NCBI GenBank assembly: GCA_900468535.1
Contig: UBTY01000018.1
Coordinates: 1 to 64,000, forward strand
Origin: Hyphomicrobiales bacterium
Lineage (GTDB): Bacteria; Pseudomonadota; Alphaproteobacteria; Rhizobiales; Rhizobiaceae
Length of the DNA stretch: 64,000 bases
Direction of reading: 5' to 3'
The stretch's first letter is position 1. Each line of letters begins with the position of its first letter. The notes under the pieces were generated by a model, which was given only the letters and a program-made list of their open reading frames with translations, was not told where the DNA came from and made no database searches. Shown in pieces: positions 55,895-64,000 of this stretch. The translations under genes and the position numbers were made by a program.

Positions 55895-56677
55895 CTATTC
55901 CGAAGCAGCGTCTGCCATGGCAGGCGCTTCGCCTTCGGCGGCTTCGCCGGAAGCTTCACCTTCGGCACCGCGACGCGGGCGACGTGGGCGCGGGGTGGCG
56001 CTACGGCGGCGCGGTTGACGCTCGCGCGGCTGCGCTGCAGCGCTCTCTTCGTCCATGGAAACTTCAGCCGGGATGCCTTCGATCTCCGGCTGAGGGCCGG
56101 TTCCATCGATCACCTCAGGCTGCGGAGCCTCTGCGGCGGCAACCGGTGCCGGCTGCTCTTCTTGGCGACGCTGACGCTGCGGACGATCATCATTGCGACG
56201 CGGCTGTTCTTCCGAACGACGCAGCTGCTCGTCCGAACGGCGCTGCTGCTGATGTTCCTGCTGCTGGCGCGGCGGCTGGACAACGACGACATCATCGTCG
56301 TTGGCATCGATGTCATCGCCTTCGCGCTCGGCACCTTCGCCGAATTCGTTGCGATCGTCACGCTGGAAACGTTCCTGCATCTGCGCCTGTGCGGCAGCAA
56401 TGATGCGGTTGTAGTGTTCAGCGTGCTGCAGGTAGTTTTCTGCGATAACCCGGTCACCCGAGCTCTGCGCGTCGCGAGCGAGCTGCGCATACTTTTCAGC
56501 GATATGCTGGGCGGTGCCTCTGATCTTAACGTCGGGGCCGGAGCTGTCGTACGTCCGCGTCAGCGGATTTCCACCTTTGCGGTTGAAATTGTTGTTGTTG
56601 TTATTTCCACCGCCGCCGCCGCCGTTGTTATTGTTGCCACGCCCGCGACCGCGCTTGTTCTGCTGTCCTGGCCTCAT
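55895..56677 (-). CDS. DUF4167 domain-containing protein
   Basis: This 260-residue protein has a low-complexity N-terminus (about 1-35: QNKRGRGRGNNNN, poly-Gly, poly-Asn) followed by the conserved DUF4167 domain (about 38-105: NPLTRTYDSSGPDVKIRGTA, HIAEKYAQLARDAQSSGDR, ENYLQHAEHY). A long disordered acidic and Gln/Arg-rich tail follows. DUF4167 is restricted to Rhizobiales and relatives and has no known function. The Arg/Gly/Asn-rich N-terminus suggests RNA binding, which is inference. Its place after prfA-prmC is conserved. Confidence 0.9.
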   Translation of the reverse strand: MRPGQQNKRGRGRGNNNNGGGGGGNNNNNNFNRKGGNPLTRTYDSSGPDVKIRGTAQHIAEKYAQLARDAQSSGDRVIAENYLQHAEHYNRIIAAAQAQMQERFQRDDRNEFGEGAEREGDDIDANDDDVVVVQPPRQQQEHQQQRRSDEQLRRSEEQPRRNDDRPQRQRRQEEQPAPVAAAEAPQPEVIDGTGPQPEIEGIPAEVSMDEESAAAQPRERQPRRRSATPRPRRPRRGAEGEASGEAAEGEAPAMADAASE

Positions 56678-57016
56678 AGATCGATCACCTGAATTCTCTG
56701 TTTGTGTGGAGTGAAGGCACCAACCGCCATGGTGGAAAAATCCGCCTCAGGCTCTCGTGCCGCAAGCATACTGCGCCTTCGCGCCGACCTGCCGCTTGTT
56801 CTCAAGTCAGTTTGACTGATTCACGCATTGGGTCGTGTTCAACCTTCAAAACTCTCGTTTAAAAGAGTGGACCCCCAAGGTCGAGCTAGTATCGAACGAA
56901 TCGACGCCGTTACTACCTGTCCAACGCGTGGGGGCAACCTATCTTGCTTCCCTTGGAAATCCAAGCCTTTTCTTCGCAATAGAATTAATGTCCTGTCCAA
57001 TTCTGCGATTTGCCAG

Positions 57017-57901
57017 TCAGTGAGCGAGTGCGAACACCAGCACGCGGTCGTTAAGACCATAATCCTTTACGGATTCCAGCAGCTTGAAGCCCTCATGCTC
57101 GAAAAGTGCCGTGACGCTGGCACGCTGATCGTAACCAATTTCGAGACCGATAATACCGTTTGGCTGCATGAACCTGGCCGCATCCTTTGCGATGGCCTTG
57201 TAGGCGTCAAGCCCATCCGGGCCGCCATCCAGTGCGGCAACCGGATCAAATTTCGTCACTTCGGGAGCGAGATTGTGAATAACACTAGAAGCAATATAGG
57301 GCGGATTTGAGACAATCACGTGAAATAGACCCGCGATATTCTCGAACCAATTCGACCTGACGGCTTGGAACCGGTTTTGCAAGCCATTCCGCTCGGCATT
57401 CGCCTGCGCGGTTTTCAGGGCATCCACGGATACGTCGCTCCCGATGCCTGATGCTTCCGGACACTCGCTTAGCAGCGCGAGACATATCGCGCCGGTGCCG
57501 ATGCCCATGTCCAGGATATGGATATGCCCCTCATCCTTTGCAAGACGATGCAGATAAGGCGCAACGGTATCGACGAGAATTTCGGTATCCGGACGTGGTT
57601 CAAGCGTCTCAGGCGAAAGCGACAGCGACAAGCCATAGAATTCGCGTTCGCCGAGAATGCGATGGACCGGCTCATGGGCGAGACGACGGGCAATCGCGGC
57701 ATCAACAAGTCGTGCCTTCTCCTCGTCCACCTCGTCGCCGCCGCGAGTAATCAGCTCGGTGGAAGAGAGCCCGAGCAGCCCGGCTGTCAGAATGCGTGCA
57801 TCCGTTGCAGGATCTTCGATCCCGCCTTCGGTGAAGCGGCGGCGCACCTCGGTGAGGATTTGGGAAACCGTACGCATGGCCTGTTTCCCTCGATCACTCA
57901 T
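57017..57901 (-). CDS. prmC: Peptide chain release factor N5-glutamine methyltransferase
   Basis: PrmC (HemK) methylates the Gln of the GGQ motif in release factors, using S-adenosylmethionine. The 294-residue protein has an N-terminal helical domain, the SAM-binding [14 protein letters not shown] (about 127-140) and the substrate-glutamine motif SNPPYIAS (about 197-204). Its ATG overlaps the prfA stop (ATGA), so enzyme and substrate are translationally coupled. A second ATG at 57877 is possible. Confidence 0.95.
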   Translation of the reverse strand: MSDRGKQAMRTVSQILTEVRRRFTEGGIEDPATDARILTAGLLGLSSTELITRGGDEVDEEKARLVDAAIARRLAHEPVHRILGEREFYGLSLSLSPETLEPRPDTEILVDTVAPYLHRLAKDEGHIHILDMGIGTGAICLALLSECPEASGIGSDVSVDALKTAQANAERNGLQNRFQAVRSNWFENIAGLFHVIVSNPPYIASSVIHNLAPEVTKFDPVAALDGGPDGLDAYKAIAKDAARFMQPNGIIGLEIGYDQRASVTALFEHEGFKLLESVKDYGLNDRVLVFALAH

Positions 57902-58977
57902 TGCTGCTCGCCAAGCTGCGCCAGCTGGCTCGCCTGGTAGTCCGCCAGCAGCGCATCGACCACCTCGTCGATCTCGCCGACCATCATCCTGTCCAGCTTG
58001 TAGAGCGTCAGGTTGATGCGGTGATCGGTCACGCGGCCCTGCGGGAAATTGTAGGTGCGGATGCGCTCGGAGCGGTCGCCGGAGCCGACCTGGCTCTTGC
58101 GGTCGGCGGAGCGCTCGCTGTCGGCGCGCTGGCGTTCGGCGTCGTAGAGACGCGAGCGCAGCACCTGCATTGCCTTGGCGCGGTTCTGGTGCTGCGACTT
58201 TTCGGAGCTGGTGACGACGATGCCGGTCGGCAGGTGGGTAATGCGAACGGCGGAGTCTGTCGTGTTGACGTGCTGGCCGCCGGCACCGGAGGAGCGCATC
58301 GTATCGATGCGGATGTCTTCCGGCCGGATCTCGATATCGATCTCTTCTGCCTCCGGCAGAACAGCGACGGTCGCCGCCGACGTATGGATACGGCCACCCG
58401 CTTCCGTTTCCGGAACGCGCTGGACGCGATGGACACCGGACTCGAACTTCAGCTTGGCGAACACGCCCTTGCCGGTGATCGTCGCGATGATTTCCTTGAA
58501 GCCGCCTGCTTCGCCTTCACTCGACGAGAGCACTTCAACCTTCCAGTTGTTGGCACTGGCGAAACGCTCGTACATGCGGAACAGATCGCCGGCAAAAAGC
58601 GCGGCTTCCGAGCCACCGGTACCGGCGCGAATTTCGAGGATGGCGCTCTTTTCGTCGGCCGCATCCTTGGGCAGGAGCAGGATCTGGATTTCCTGTTCCA
58701 GCGCCTCGATCCGCTCCTTGACATCGGGCAGCTCGATCTCGGCGAGTTCGCGCATCTCACGATCGACCGACTTGTCTTCAAGCAGGGCTTCGAGATCCGA
58801 AAGCTCGGCCATCGCCTTCTCGTAGGCGCGGATCTTCGTCACGACGGGCTGCAGCTCGGAATACTCGGAGGCAAGCTTGACGTAGACGTCGGCCGCAGGG
58901 CCAGCCGACATGCGCGCTTCGATCTCGCCGAAACGGCGTTCCAACTCGCGCATTTTTTCAACGGGAAGCTTCGCCAC
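57898..58977 (-). CDS. prfA: Peptide chain release factor 1
   Basis: RF1 ends translation at UAA and UAG. The 359-residue protein has the coiled N-terminal domain, the GGQ peptidyl-hydrolysis motif in [16 protein letters not shown] (about 229-245), and a PxT-type anticodon-like tripeptide region before it. It begins [16 protein letters not shown] and follows ptsP by 28 bases on the same strand. Confidence 0.97.
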   Translation of the reverse strand: MAKLPVEKMRELERRFGEIEARMSAGPAADVYVKLASEYSELQPVVTKIRAYEKAMAELSDLEALLEDKSVDREMRELAEIELPDVKERIEALEQEIQILLLPKDAADEKSAILEIRAGTGGSEAALFAGDLFRMYERFASANNWKVEVLSSSEGEAGGFKEIIATITGKGVFAKLKFESGVHRVQRVPETEAGGRIHTSAATVAVLPEAEEIDIEIRPEDIRIDTMRSSGAGGQHVNTTDSAVRITHLPTGIVVTSSEKSQHQNRAKAMQVLRSRLYDAERQRADSERSADRKSQVGSGDRSERIRTYNFPQGRVTDHRINLTLYKLDRMMVGEIDEVVDALLADYQASQLAQLGEQQ

Positions 58978-59005
58978 CCTTCACTCCGATTCTGCTTGTC
59001 TTGAG

Positions 59006-61273
59006 CTATAGAGGAATATTGTGAGTGTCAGCGAAGTGGGCAAGCACTTCGCGCATCGAAGCCGTCGACTTCGTATCGTCAAGCAGCTCGTTCATCACCT
59101 TTGCAAGGGCTGAGGCATCGAGACCGAGAAGCATCGCTTTTACCGGCCCGATGGAGGCAGGCGACATCGATACCGCGCGGAAACCGATACCGAACAGTGC
59201 CATCGCAGAGATCGGCTTGCCTGCAAGTTCGCCACACAGCGTCACCGGCGTGTTGTTGCGCTCGCCCGCGCGAACGATGTCACGCAGGATCCGGAGGAAC
59301 GGCTTTCCGAGCGGATCGAAGCGATCCGACACACGCGCATTGCCGCGATCAACAGCCATCGAAAACTGGAACAGGTCGTTCGAGCCGACAGACACGAAAT
59401 CCACGGCCGACATCAGTTCGTCGAGCTGCCAGAGCAGCGCCGGAACCTCCAGCATCGCGCCGAACTGCAGCTTGCGCGGCAGGCCATGGCCGAAGCGGGA
59501 GAGATGCTGCACTTCCTTCTGCAACAGCTCGCGCACGGCTGTGATCTCGGAAACCTCGGTCACCATCGGCACCATCAGCTTCAGTTCGAGGCCGGCCGCC
59601 GCCTTCAGCATGGCGCGCAGCTGCGTGCGCAGCAGCCCAGGGCGATCGAGCGAAAGGCGGATCGCGCGCCAGCCGAGAGCCGGGTTCTCTTCCTCATGGC
59701 CGCGGAAGTAAGGAACGACCTTGTCGCCGCCGATATCGAGCGTGCGGAAAGTCACGACGCGCCCGGCTGCCTGCTTCAGAACGTTGCGATAGAACAGCTC
59801 CTGCTCTTCCGCCTTCGGCATGGTAGAGGCAATCATGAACTGCAGCTCGGTACGGAAAAGGCCGATGCCCTCCGCGCCCGAATCCGCGAGCTGCGGCAGA
59901 TCCACCAGCAGGCCGGCATTCATCATCAGCGAAACGCGCTGCCCATCCTTGGTGCGCGGCTCGACGGAGCGCAAAGCCCGGAACTGCTCCTGCCTGCGCG
60001 CGCGGAACCGGACCTTCTCCTCGTAGGAGCGCTGATGTTCCGGCAGCGGCCGCAGATGCACATGCCCGCCGTCACCATCGATGATGACCGCATCGCCATT
60101 TTCGGCAAGCGCCACGACGCCGGCAGCCTGGCCGATGACGGGAATGCCCATGGCACGCGCAACGATCACCACGTGGCTCGTGACGGCGCCCTCTTCCAGC
60201 ACAAGACCACGAACGTTCGCCCGGGGATAGTCGAGCAGTTCGGCCGCGCCCATGGCGCGCGCGAGAATGATGGCATCGTTCGGAAAGCCATCTCCAGCAG
60301 TACGGCCGGTGTAGCCGGTCAGCTGCCGCAACAGGCGGTTCGCCAGATCCTCGAAATCGTGCATCCGTTCCCGCAGGTAGGGATCGGTCATGCGGATCAT
60401 GCGCGCCTTGGTGTCGCTCTGCACCTTCTCGACCGCGGCTTCCGCCGTCAGACCGTTACGGATCGCTTCCTCGAGCTTGCGCACCCAGCCCTGATCGTGG
60501 GCAAACATCCGATAGGTTTCGAGAACCTCGCGGTGTTCGCCTTCCATCGAGACGTCGCGCTGCGACAGAAGATCATCGATCGAGATGCGCAGCGATCCGA
60601 GCGCTTCGGACAGCCGCCGGATTTCCTTCTCGGAATCTTCGTTCAGAAGGTTAGTAACGACGATGCGCGGCTCGTGCAGCACCACGTAACCGAGGCCAAT
60701 GCCATCATTGTAGGTGTCGCCGTCGATCGTCACCGACCGCGTCAGGTCAAGTTCGAGGCCAGGCTTCGTCAGCTTCTTGAGTTCGCCGGTGGCGATCATC
60801 TCGGCAAGAACCATCGCGGTCGTCTCGAGCGCTTCGAGCTCTTCTTCGCGATAGGTGCGGCTTGCCTTGTTCTGCACGACCAGGACGCCGAGCGAGCGCC
60901 CGGTACGCAGGATCGGCACGCCGAGGAAGGAATGATAGATCTCTTCGCCGGTTTCCGGCAGGTAGCGGAAGGCGGGATGCGATTGCGCGTCGGAAAGATT
61001 GAGCGGCTGTGCCGATGCGGCGATCGTACCGACGAGACCCTGCCCCATCTTGAGCTGGGAAAGGTGGACCGCTTCCTTGTTCAGACCCTCGGTTGCATAG
61101 AGCTCAAGCACGCCGTCAGCGCGCAGCACGTAGACGGAACAGACTTCCGCCACCATGTTGCCTGCGATCTGGCGAACGATCCGGTCGAGACGCTCCTGCG
61201 GCTCCAGCGGCTCCGCCATCAACTCGCGCAGCCGCTTGAGCAGCACGCGCGGACCGCCGGAAAGGTCTCTCAT
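59006..61273 (-). CDS. ptsP: Phosphoenolpyruvate--protein phosphotransferase PtsP (EI-Ntr)
   Basis: PtsP is enzyme I of the nitrogen PTS, which passes phosphate from PEP to NPr and on to EIIA-Ntr in a regulatory cascade tied to nitrogen and carbon status. The 755-residue protein has an N-terminal GAF domain (about 15-165), the PTS EI N-terminal domain with the phosphorylatable His in TSHVVIVARAMGIPV (about 370), and the PEP-utilising TIM barrel (about 430-730) with GIGLFRTELQFM and DFVSVGSNDLFQF. It sits in the usual rhizobial lysC-ptsP-prfA-prmC order. Confidence 0.96.
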   Translation of the reverse strand: MRDLSGGPRVLLKRLRELMAEPLEPQERLDRIVRQIAGNMVAEVCSVYVLRADGVLELYATEGLNKEAVHLSQLKMGQGLVGTIAASAQPLNLSDAQSHPAFRYLPETGEEIYHSFLGVPILRTGRSLGVLVVQNKASRTYREEELEALETTAMVLAEMIATGELKKLTKPGLELDLTRSVTIDGDTYNDGIGLGYVVLHEPRIVVTNLLNEDSEKEIRRLSEALGSLRISIDDLLSQRDVSMEGEHREVLETYRMFAHDQGWVRKLEEAIRNGLTAEAAVEKVQSDTKARMIRMTDPYLRERMHDFEDLANRLLRQLTGYTGRTAGDGFPNDAIILARAMGAAELLDYPRANVRGLVLEEGAVTSHVVIVARAMGIPVIGQAAGVVALAENGDAVIIDGDGGHVHLRPLPEHQRSYEEKVRFRARRQEQFRALRSVEPRTKDGQRVSLMMNAGLLVDLPQLADSGAEGIGLFRTELQFMIASTMPKAEEQELFYRNVLKQAAGRVVTFRTLDIGGDKVVPYFRGHEEENPALGWRAIRLSLDRPGLLRTQLRAMLKAAAGLELKLMVPMVTEVSEITAVRELLQKEVQHLSRFGHGLPRKLQFGAMLEVPALLWQLDELMSAVDFVSVGSNDLFQFSMAVDRGNARVSDRFDPLGKPFLRILRDIVRAGERNNTPVTLCGELAGKPISAMALFGIGFRAVSMSPASIGPVKAMLLGLDASALAKVMNELLDDTKSTASMREVLAHFADTHNIPL

Positions 61274-61363
61274 TGCGTCTCAAGCTCCAAAATAAAGGTC
61301 AAAGTCACACAGCTGACTGCCGCGTGACTTCACAACTTGAACGCGCGGCAGGCCTGCTTAGAA

Positions 61364-62638
61364 TCAGTTCTTATCCAGACCGTAGCAGGAATGCAAAGTC
61401 CTGACAGCGAGTTCCGCATAAGGACCGTCGATCAGGATGGAAATCTTGATTTCCGAAGTGGTGATCGCCTTGATGTTGATCCCCTTGTCGGCCAGCGCCT
61501 TGAAAGCAGTCGCTGCAACACCCGCGTGGCTGCGCATGCCGATGCCGATGACAGAGACTTTTACGAGGCCCGATTCGTTCTGAACGACGTCGTAGCCGAT
61601 CTTTTCCTTGTTCTCACCGAGAACCTTGATCGCCTTGTCGACATCACCAGACGGAACCGTGAAAGTCATGTCGGTCTTCGAGCCGTCTTCGGAGATGTTC
61701 TGGACGATCATGTCGACGTTGATGTGGCTTTCGGCCAGCGGTCCGAAGATCGCGGCGGAAACGCCCGGCCGGTCGGCAAGACGGCGAAGCGAGATCTGAG
61801 CCTCATCCTTGGCATAGGCGATGCCGGTGACTACTTCCTGTTCCACGATTTCATCCTCGTCACAAATCAGCGTTCCGGGCGGATTCAAGAAGTCACCCAT
61901 GCCCGGAGCATCGGGATCTTCGAAAGAGGAGCGCACGAAGGTACGGACCTTGTGCACCATGGCAAGCTCGACGGAGCGAACCTGCAGAACCTTGGCGCCG
62001 AGCGATGCCATTTCGAGCATTTCCTCAAAGGCGATCTTCTTGAGGCGGCGTGCCTGCGGCACGATGCGCGGGTCCGTCGTGTAGACGCCATCGACGTCGG
62101 TATAGATGTCGCAGCGATCAGCCTTGAGCGCGGCAGCAACGGCAACAGCCGAGGTATCGGAACCACCACGCCCGAGCGTCGCGATGCGATTGTCGGGGCC
62201 GATGCCCTGGAAGCCGGCGATGACGGCAACTTGGCCTTCGCCCATGCGCTTGACGATGTCACCACCGTCGATTTCCTGGATACGGGCAGCGCCATGGGCA
62301 TTGTCCGTGCGGATGGCGATCTGCCAGCCCTGCCACGAGCGGGCATTGATATCCATCGCCTGCAGCGCGATTGCTAGCAGACCGGCAGTGACCTGCTCGC
62401 CCGAAGCGACGACGGCATCATACTCGCGCGCATCGTAAAACGGAGAATTGGCGCCGACGACCTTCGGCATGTTCTGCACCCAGCCGACCAGTTCATTGGT
62501 CTTGCCGGACATGGCCGAAACGACGACAGCCACCTCGTGACCCGCATCGACTTCACGTTTCACATGGCGGGCAACGTTCTTGATGCGGTCCAGATCAGCG
62601 ACGGACGTTCCGCCGAATTTCATTACGATGCGTGCCAT
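61364..62638 (-). CDS. lysC: Aspartate kinase
   Basis: LysC phosphorylates aspartate, the first step to lysine, threonine and methionine. The 424-residue protein starts MARIVMKFGGTSVADLDRI (kinase motif KFGGTS) and contains GRGGSDTSAVAVAAAL. Two C-terminal ACT domains (about 265-420) provide feedback control. It is the first gene of the leftward run lysC-ptsP-prfA-prmC-DUF4167; a 90-base gap before ptsP leaves room for another promoter. Confidence 0.97.
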   Translation of the reverse strand: MARIVMKFGGTSVADLDRIKNVARHVKREVDAGHEVAVVVSAMSGKTNELVGWVQNMPKVVGANSPFYDAREYDAVVASGEQVTAGLLAIALQAMDINARSWQGWQIAIRTDNAHGAARIQEIDGGDIVKRMGEGQVAVIAGFQGIGPDNRIATLGRGGSDTSAVAVAAALKADRCDIYTDVDGVYTTDPRIVPQARRLKKIAFEEMLEMASLGAKVLQVRSVELAMVHKVRTFVRSSFEDPDAPGMGDFLNPPGTLICDEDEIVEQEVVTGIAYAKDEAQISLRRLADRPGVSAAIFGPLAESHINVDMIVQNISEDGSKTDMTFTVPSGDVDKAIKVLGENKEKIGYDVVQNESGLVKVSVIGIGMRSHAGVAATAFKALADKGINIKAITTSEIKISILIDGPYAELAVRTLHSCYGLDKN

Positions 62639-63129
62639 ATGCCTCTACCACGACCTAGTGCCGAGAGAGACCAAAGCCAGACCCGGCATCACGAGCCCTT
62701 GTGGAGCCGCATGGCTGAAGAGCCAGGAAATTGGGAGTTTCTGGAACCCTTCTAAAGCCTTGCGCCCCAAGGCCCAAGTTGCCGCGTCTCTTAGCGAGTT
62801 TGTGGGGGGGTGGCAAGGTGCCAAGCGCGGGTAAACGACACCCACACCAAAACGGCAGAAATGAACCAAACCGTGATTCACCGACCAATGGCGGAGAACA
62901 TGGATACCGATCTCTCGGAGCAGAAATCGCAGTCCTCTTCTGTCAGTGTGCACGTGCGAAGAGCGACAGTGAAGCTTTGCGCCGAAATAAATAGGAATTC
63001 CGGAATATAAAAACCTCGATCAGGACTATTTTCAACCGAATCCAATTGTGATTCTTCTTTCATCATAAGTATGCGGCGTAAATGATTCGCGACTGTCCTT
63101 GATGCTGAATGATTTGGCGGAGATAGCGA
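62639..63129. other. lysC upstream region, no gene seen
   Basis: This 491-base stretch between divergent genes should hold the lysC promoter. A leftward open frame (62645-62953) has unusual composition and no binding site, so I do not call it. The part from 62990 to 63110 is AT-richer and may hold the promoter of the rightward small gene. Confidence 0.4.
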
Positions 63130-63348
63130 ATGATCGATACTGACATCGAAAGCTGGGCGCTCACGAGGGCCCACAATATCGTGCTCAACGAAGGCCTGAG
63201 CCTCGCAAAGGCAGCCCAGGATCTCGACCGCAAGCGATCGCGGTCGCTGGTTTATGAACTGCGGCGCGTCATCACGGCCGCTATTCTGGAAGCGCACGCA
63301 GCTTCACTTCAATCCGCAGCTTCCCCAGTCACCCAGCAGGAAGCCTGA
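63130..63348 (+). CDS. Small helical hypothetical protein (72 aa)
   Basis: This short soluble protein is mostly helical, with an acidic start (MIDTDIESWALTRAHNIV) and a basic middle (DLDRKRSRSLVYELRRVI). GGCGGAGATAGCGA precedes the ATG. It has no recognised domain. It lies 147 bases before the CHASE2 gene on the same strand, and may or may not be co-transcribed with it. Confidence 0.55.
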   Translation: MIDTDIESWALTRAHNIVLNEGLSLAKAAQDLDRKRSRSLVYELRRVITAAILEAHAASLQSAASPVTQQEA

Positions 63349-63495
63349 AACGCGAGATGGCACCGCAACCGGGATCGCCTCGAAGGAGCGGCTCTCCGGC
63401 CCGACGACCGAAAGGCGCAGTTGCATCGCGTGCTCGAAACGGGCAGCCTCAATGACCGGCGGTCTGCCGATCGCAGGTCTGCTGGAATCTGATCC

Positions 63496-64000
63496 ATGAT
63501 GACGCGCACGCAGCAAATCGGCGTTCTTATCGGGCTTGTACTCGTCGCAGCCCTGACGTTGCTGCGGGTCAGCGATCCGCCTCTCCTGCGCCAGATCAGG
63601 GATATCACTTTCGACGAGTACCAGCGGATAACGCCCCGTCCTTTCCAGAACACACCCGTGCGGGTGATCGATATCGACGAGGCGTCCTTGCGGGAATTCG
63701 GCCAGTGGCCGTGGCCGCGTGACAGGCTAGCCCTCCTTGTCCAGCGTTTGTCGGATATGGGAGCTGCGGCGATCGCCTTCGATATTCTCTTCTCCGAGCC
63801 GGATCGACTGTCCCCGCGCTCCGTGATGCGCGATGTCGCCGGCGTGGATCCGTCGCTGCTTCGACGCCTGCCTGACAATGACGAGGCTTTTGCCCAGGCT
63901 ATGGAGGGGCACCCGGTTGTCCTCGGCTTCGGCCTCTCGACCGACGGCACCTACCGCCCGCCGGTGAAAGCCGGCTTTGCCTTCACCGGCGAAAGCCCGT
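63496..64000 (+). CDS. CHASE2-domain sensor, probably adenylate/guanylate cyclase (partial)
   Basis: The visible 168 codons encode an N-terminal membrane segment (about 8-25) and the start of a CHASE2 sensory domain: VRVIDIDEASLREFGQWPWPRDRLALLV followed by AAIAFDILFSEPDR, a highly characteristic pattern. In rhizobia this domain is usually joined to a class III nucleotide cyclase after three more membrane helices. That C-terminal part lies outside the window, so the output domain is inferred. Two adjacent ATGs (63496, 63499) are possible starts. Confidence 0.85.
   Translation, partial: MMTRTQQIGVLIGLVLVAALTLLRVSDPPLLRQIRDITFDEYQRITPRPFQNTPVRVIDIDEASLREFGQWPWPRDRLALLVQRLSDMGAAAIAFDILFSEPDRLSPRSVMRDVAGVDPSLLRRLPDNDEAFAQAMEGHPVVLGFGLSTDGTYRPPVKAGFAFTGESP

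Noticed and set aside
62645..62953. 102-codon leftward frame upstream of lysC
   Set aside because: Its composition is unlike the rest of the window's proteins, it has no ribosome binding site, and it covers the likely lysC promoter.

Overview
The window is about 64 kb of chromosome from an alphaproteobacterium of the order Rhizobiales, most likely the family Rhizobiaceae (Rhizobium/Agrobacterium/Sinorhizobium relatives). Several things point there: HemA of the C4 (ALA synthase) type, a RopA-type porin, aerobic cobaltochelatase subunits CobS and CobT, a DUF4167 protein after prmC, an arginase/ornithine aminotransferase pair with an Lrp-type regulator, and high GC in coding DNA. Almost everything is housekeeping or conserved rhizobial content. 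I see no intact phage, insertion sequence, CRISPR array, toxin-antitoxin pair or recognisable defence island.

Layout, left to right. 0-6 kb: an M23 peptidase convergent with clpB, then an orphan cheW. 5.9-9.4 kb: a glycerophosphodiesterase, and arginine catabolism (ornithine aminotransferase, arginase) divergent from an Lrp/AsnC regulator. 9.4-18 kb: TamB (very large, with seven tandem internal repeats), TamA and a glycine-zipper lipoprotein. 18.2-22 kb: a form II aerobic CO-dehydrogenase-like operon (S-L-M). 22-24.6 kb: hemA convergent with dxr. 24.7-30.8 kb: small stress and hypothetical genes, msrB-msrA, a LysR regulator divergent from an atypical SDR, a VOC protein and a DsbA-like protein. 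30.8-31.1 kb: a degraded tyrosine-recombinase tail at the 3' end of tRNA-Arg(CCU), a scar of an integrated element. 31.2-37.4 kb: M20 amidohydrolase, D,D-carboxypeptidase, COG0523 GTPase with a His-rich loop, TusA, an L,D-transpeptidase-like lipoprotein and accA. 37.5-42.3 kb: xerD with a 58-residue membrane protein ahead of it, divergent from aroK-aroB-CorC. 42.4-47.7 kb: bolA, a J-domain protein, cobS-cobT and a phytase-like esterase. 47.8-53.1 kb: porin, a queuosine-precursor transporter, rpmB, DUF3108, an EamA exporter and a Gly/Ser-rich secreted repeat protein. 53.6-55.4 kb: a soluble twin-PAS chemoreceptor ending in a CheR-tether pentapeptide. 55.9-62.6 kb: DUF4167, prmC, prfA, ptsP and lysC, all leftward. 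63.1-64 kb: a small hypothetical gene and the 5' part of a CHASE2 sensor/adenylate cyclase that runs off the window.

Functional themes are envelope biogenesis (M23, TamA/TamB, D,D- and L,D-peptidoglycan enzymes, porin), cofactor synthesis (5-aminolevulinate, isoprenoids, cobalt insertion, queuosine precursor uptake), amino-acid and central metabolism (arginine breakdown, shikimate pathway, aspartate kinase, acetyl-CoA carboxylase), translation termination (prfA/prmC) and nitrogen-PTS signalling (ptsP). No single new multi-gene system stands out. The best leads are local: the TamB repeat array, the recombinase remnant at tRNA-Arg, a paired-indel signature in the GTPase G4 motif, the SDR without its catalytic Tyr/Lys, the secreted repeat protein, and the apparent split of the usual lysC-ptsP-prfA-prmC-DUF4167-clpB neighbourhood by about 50 kb.
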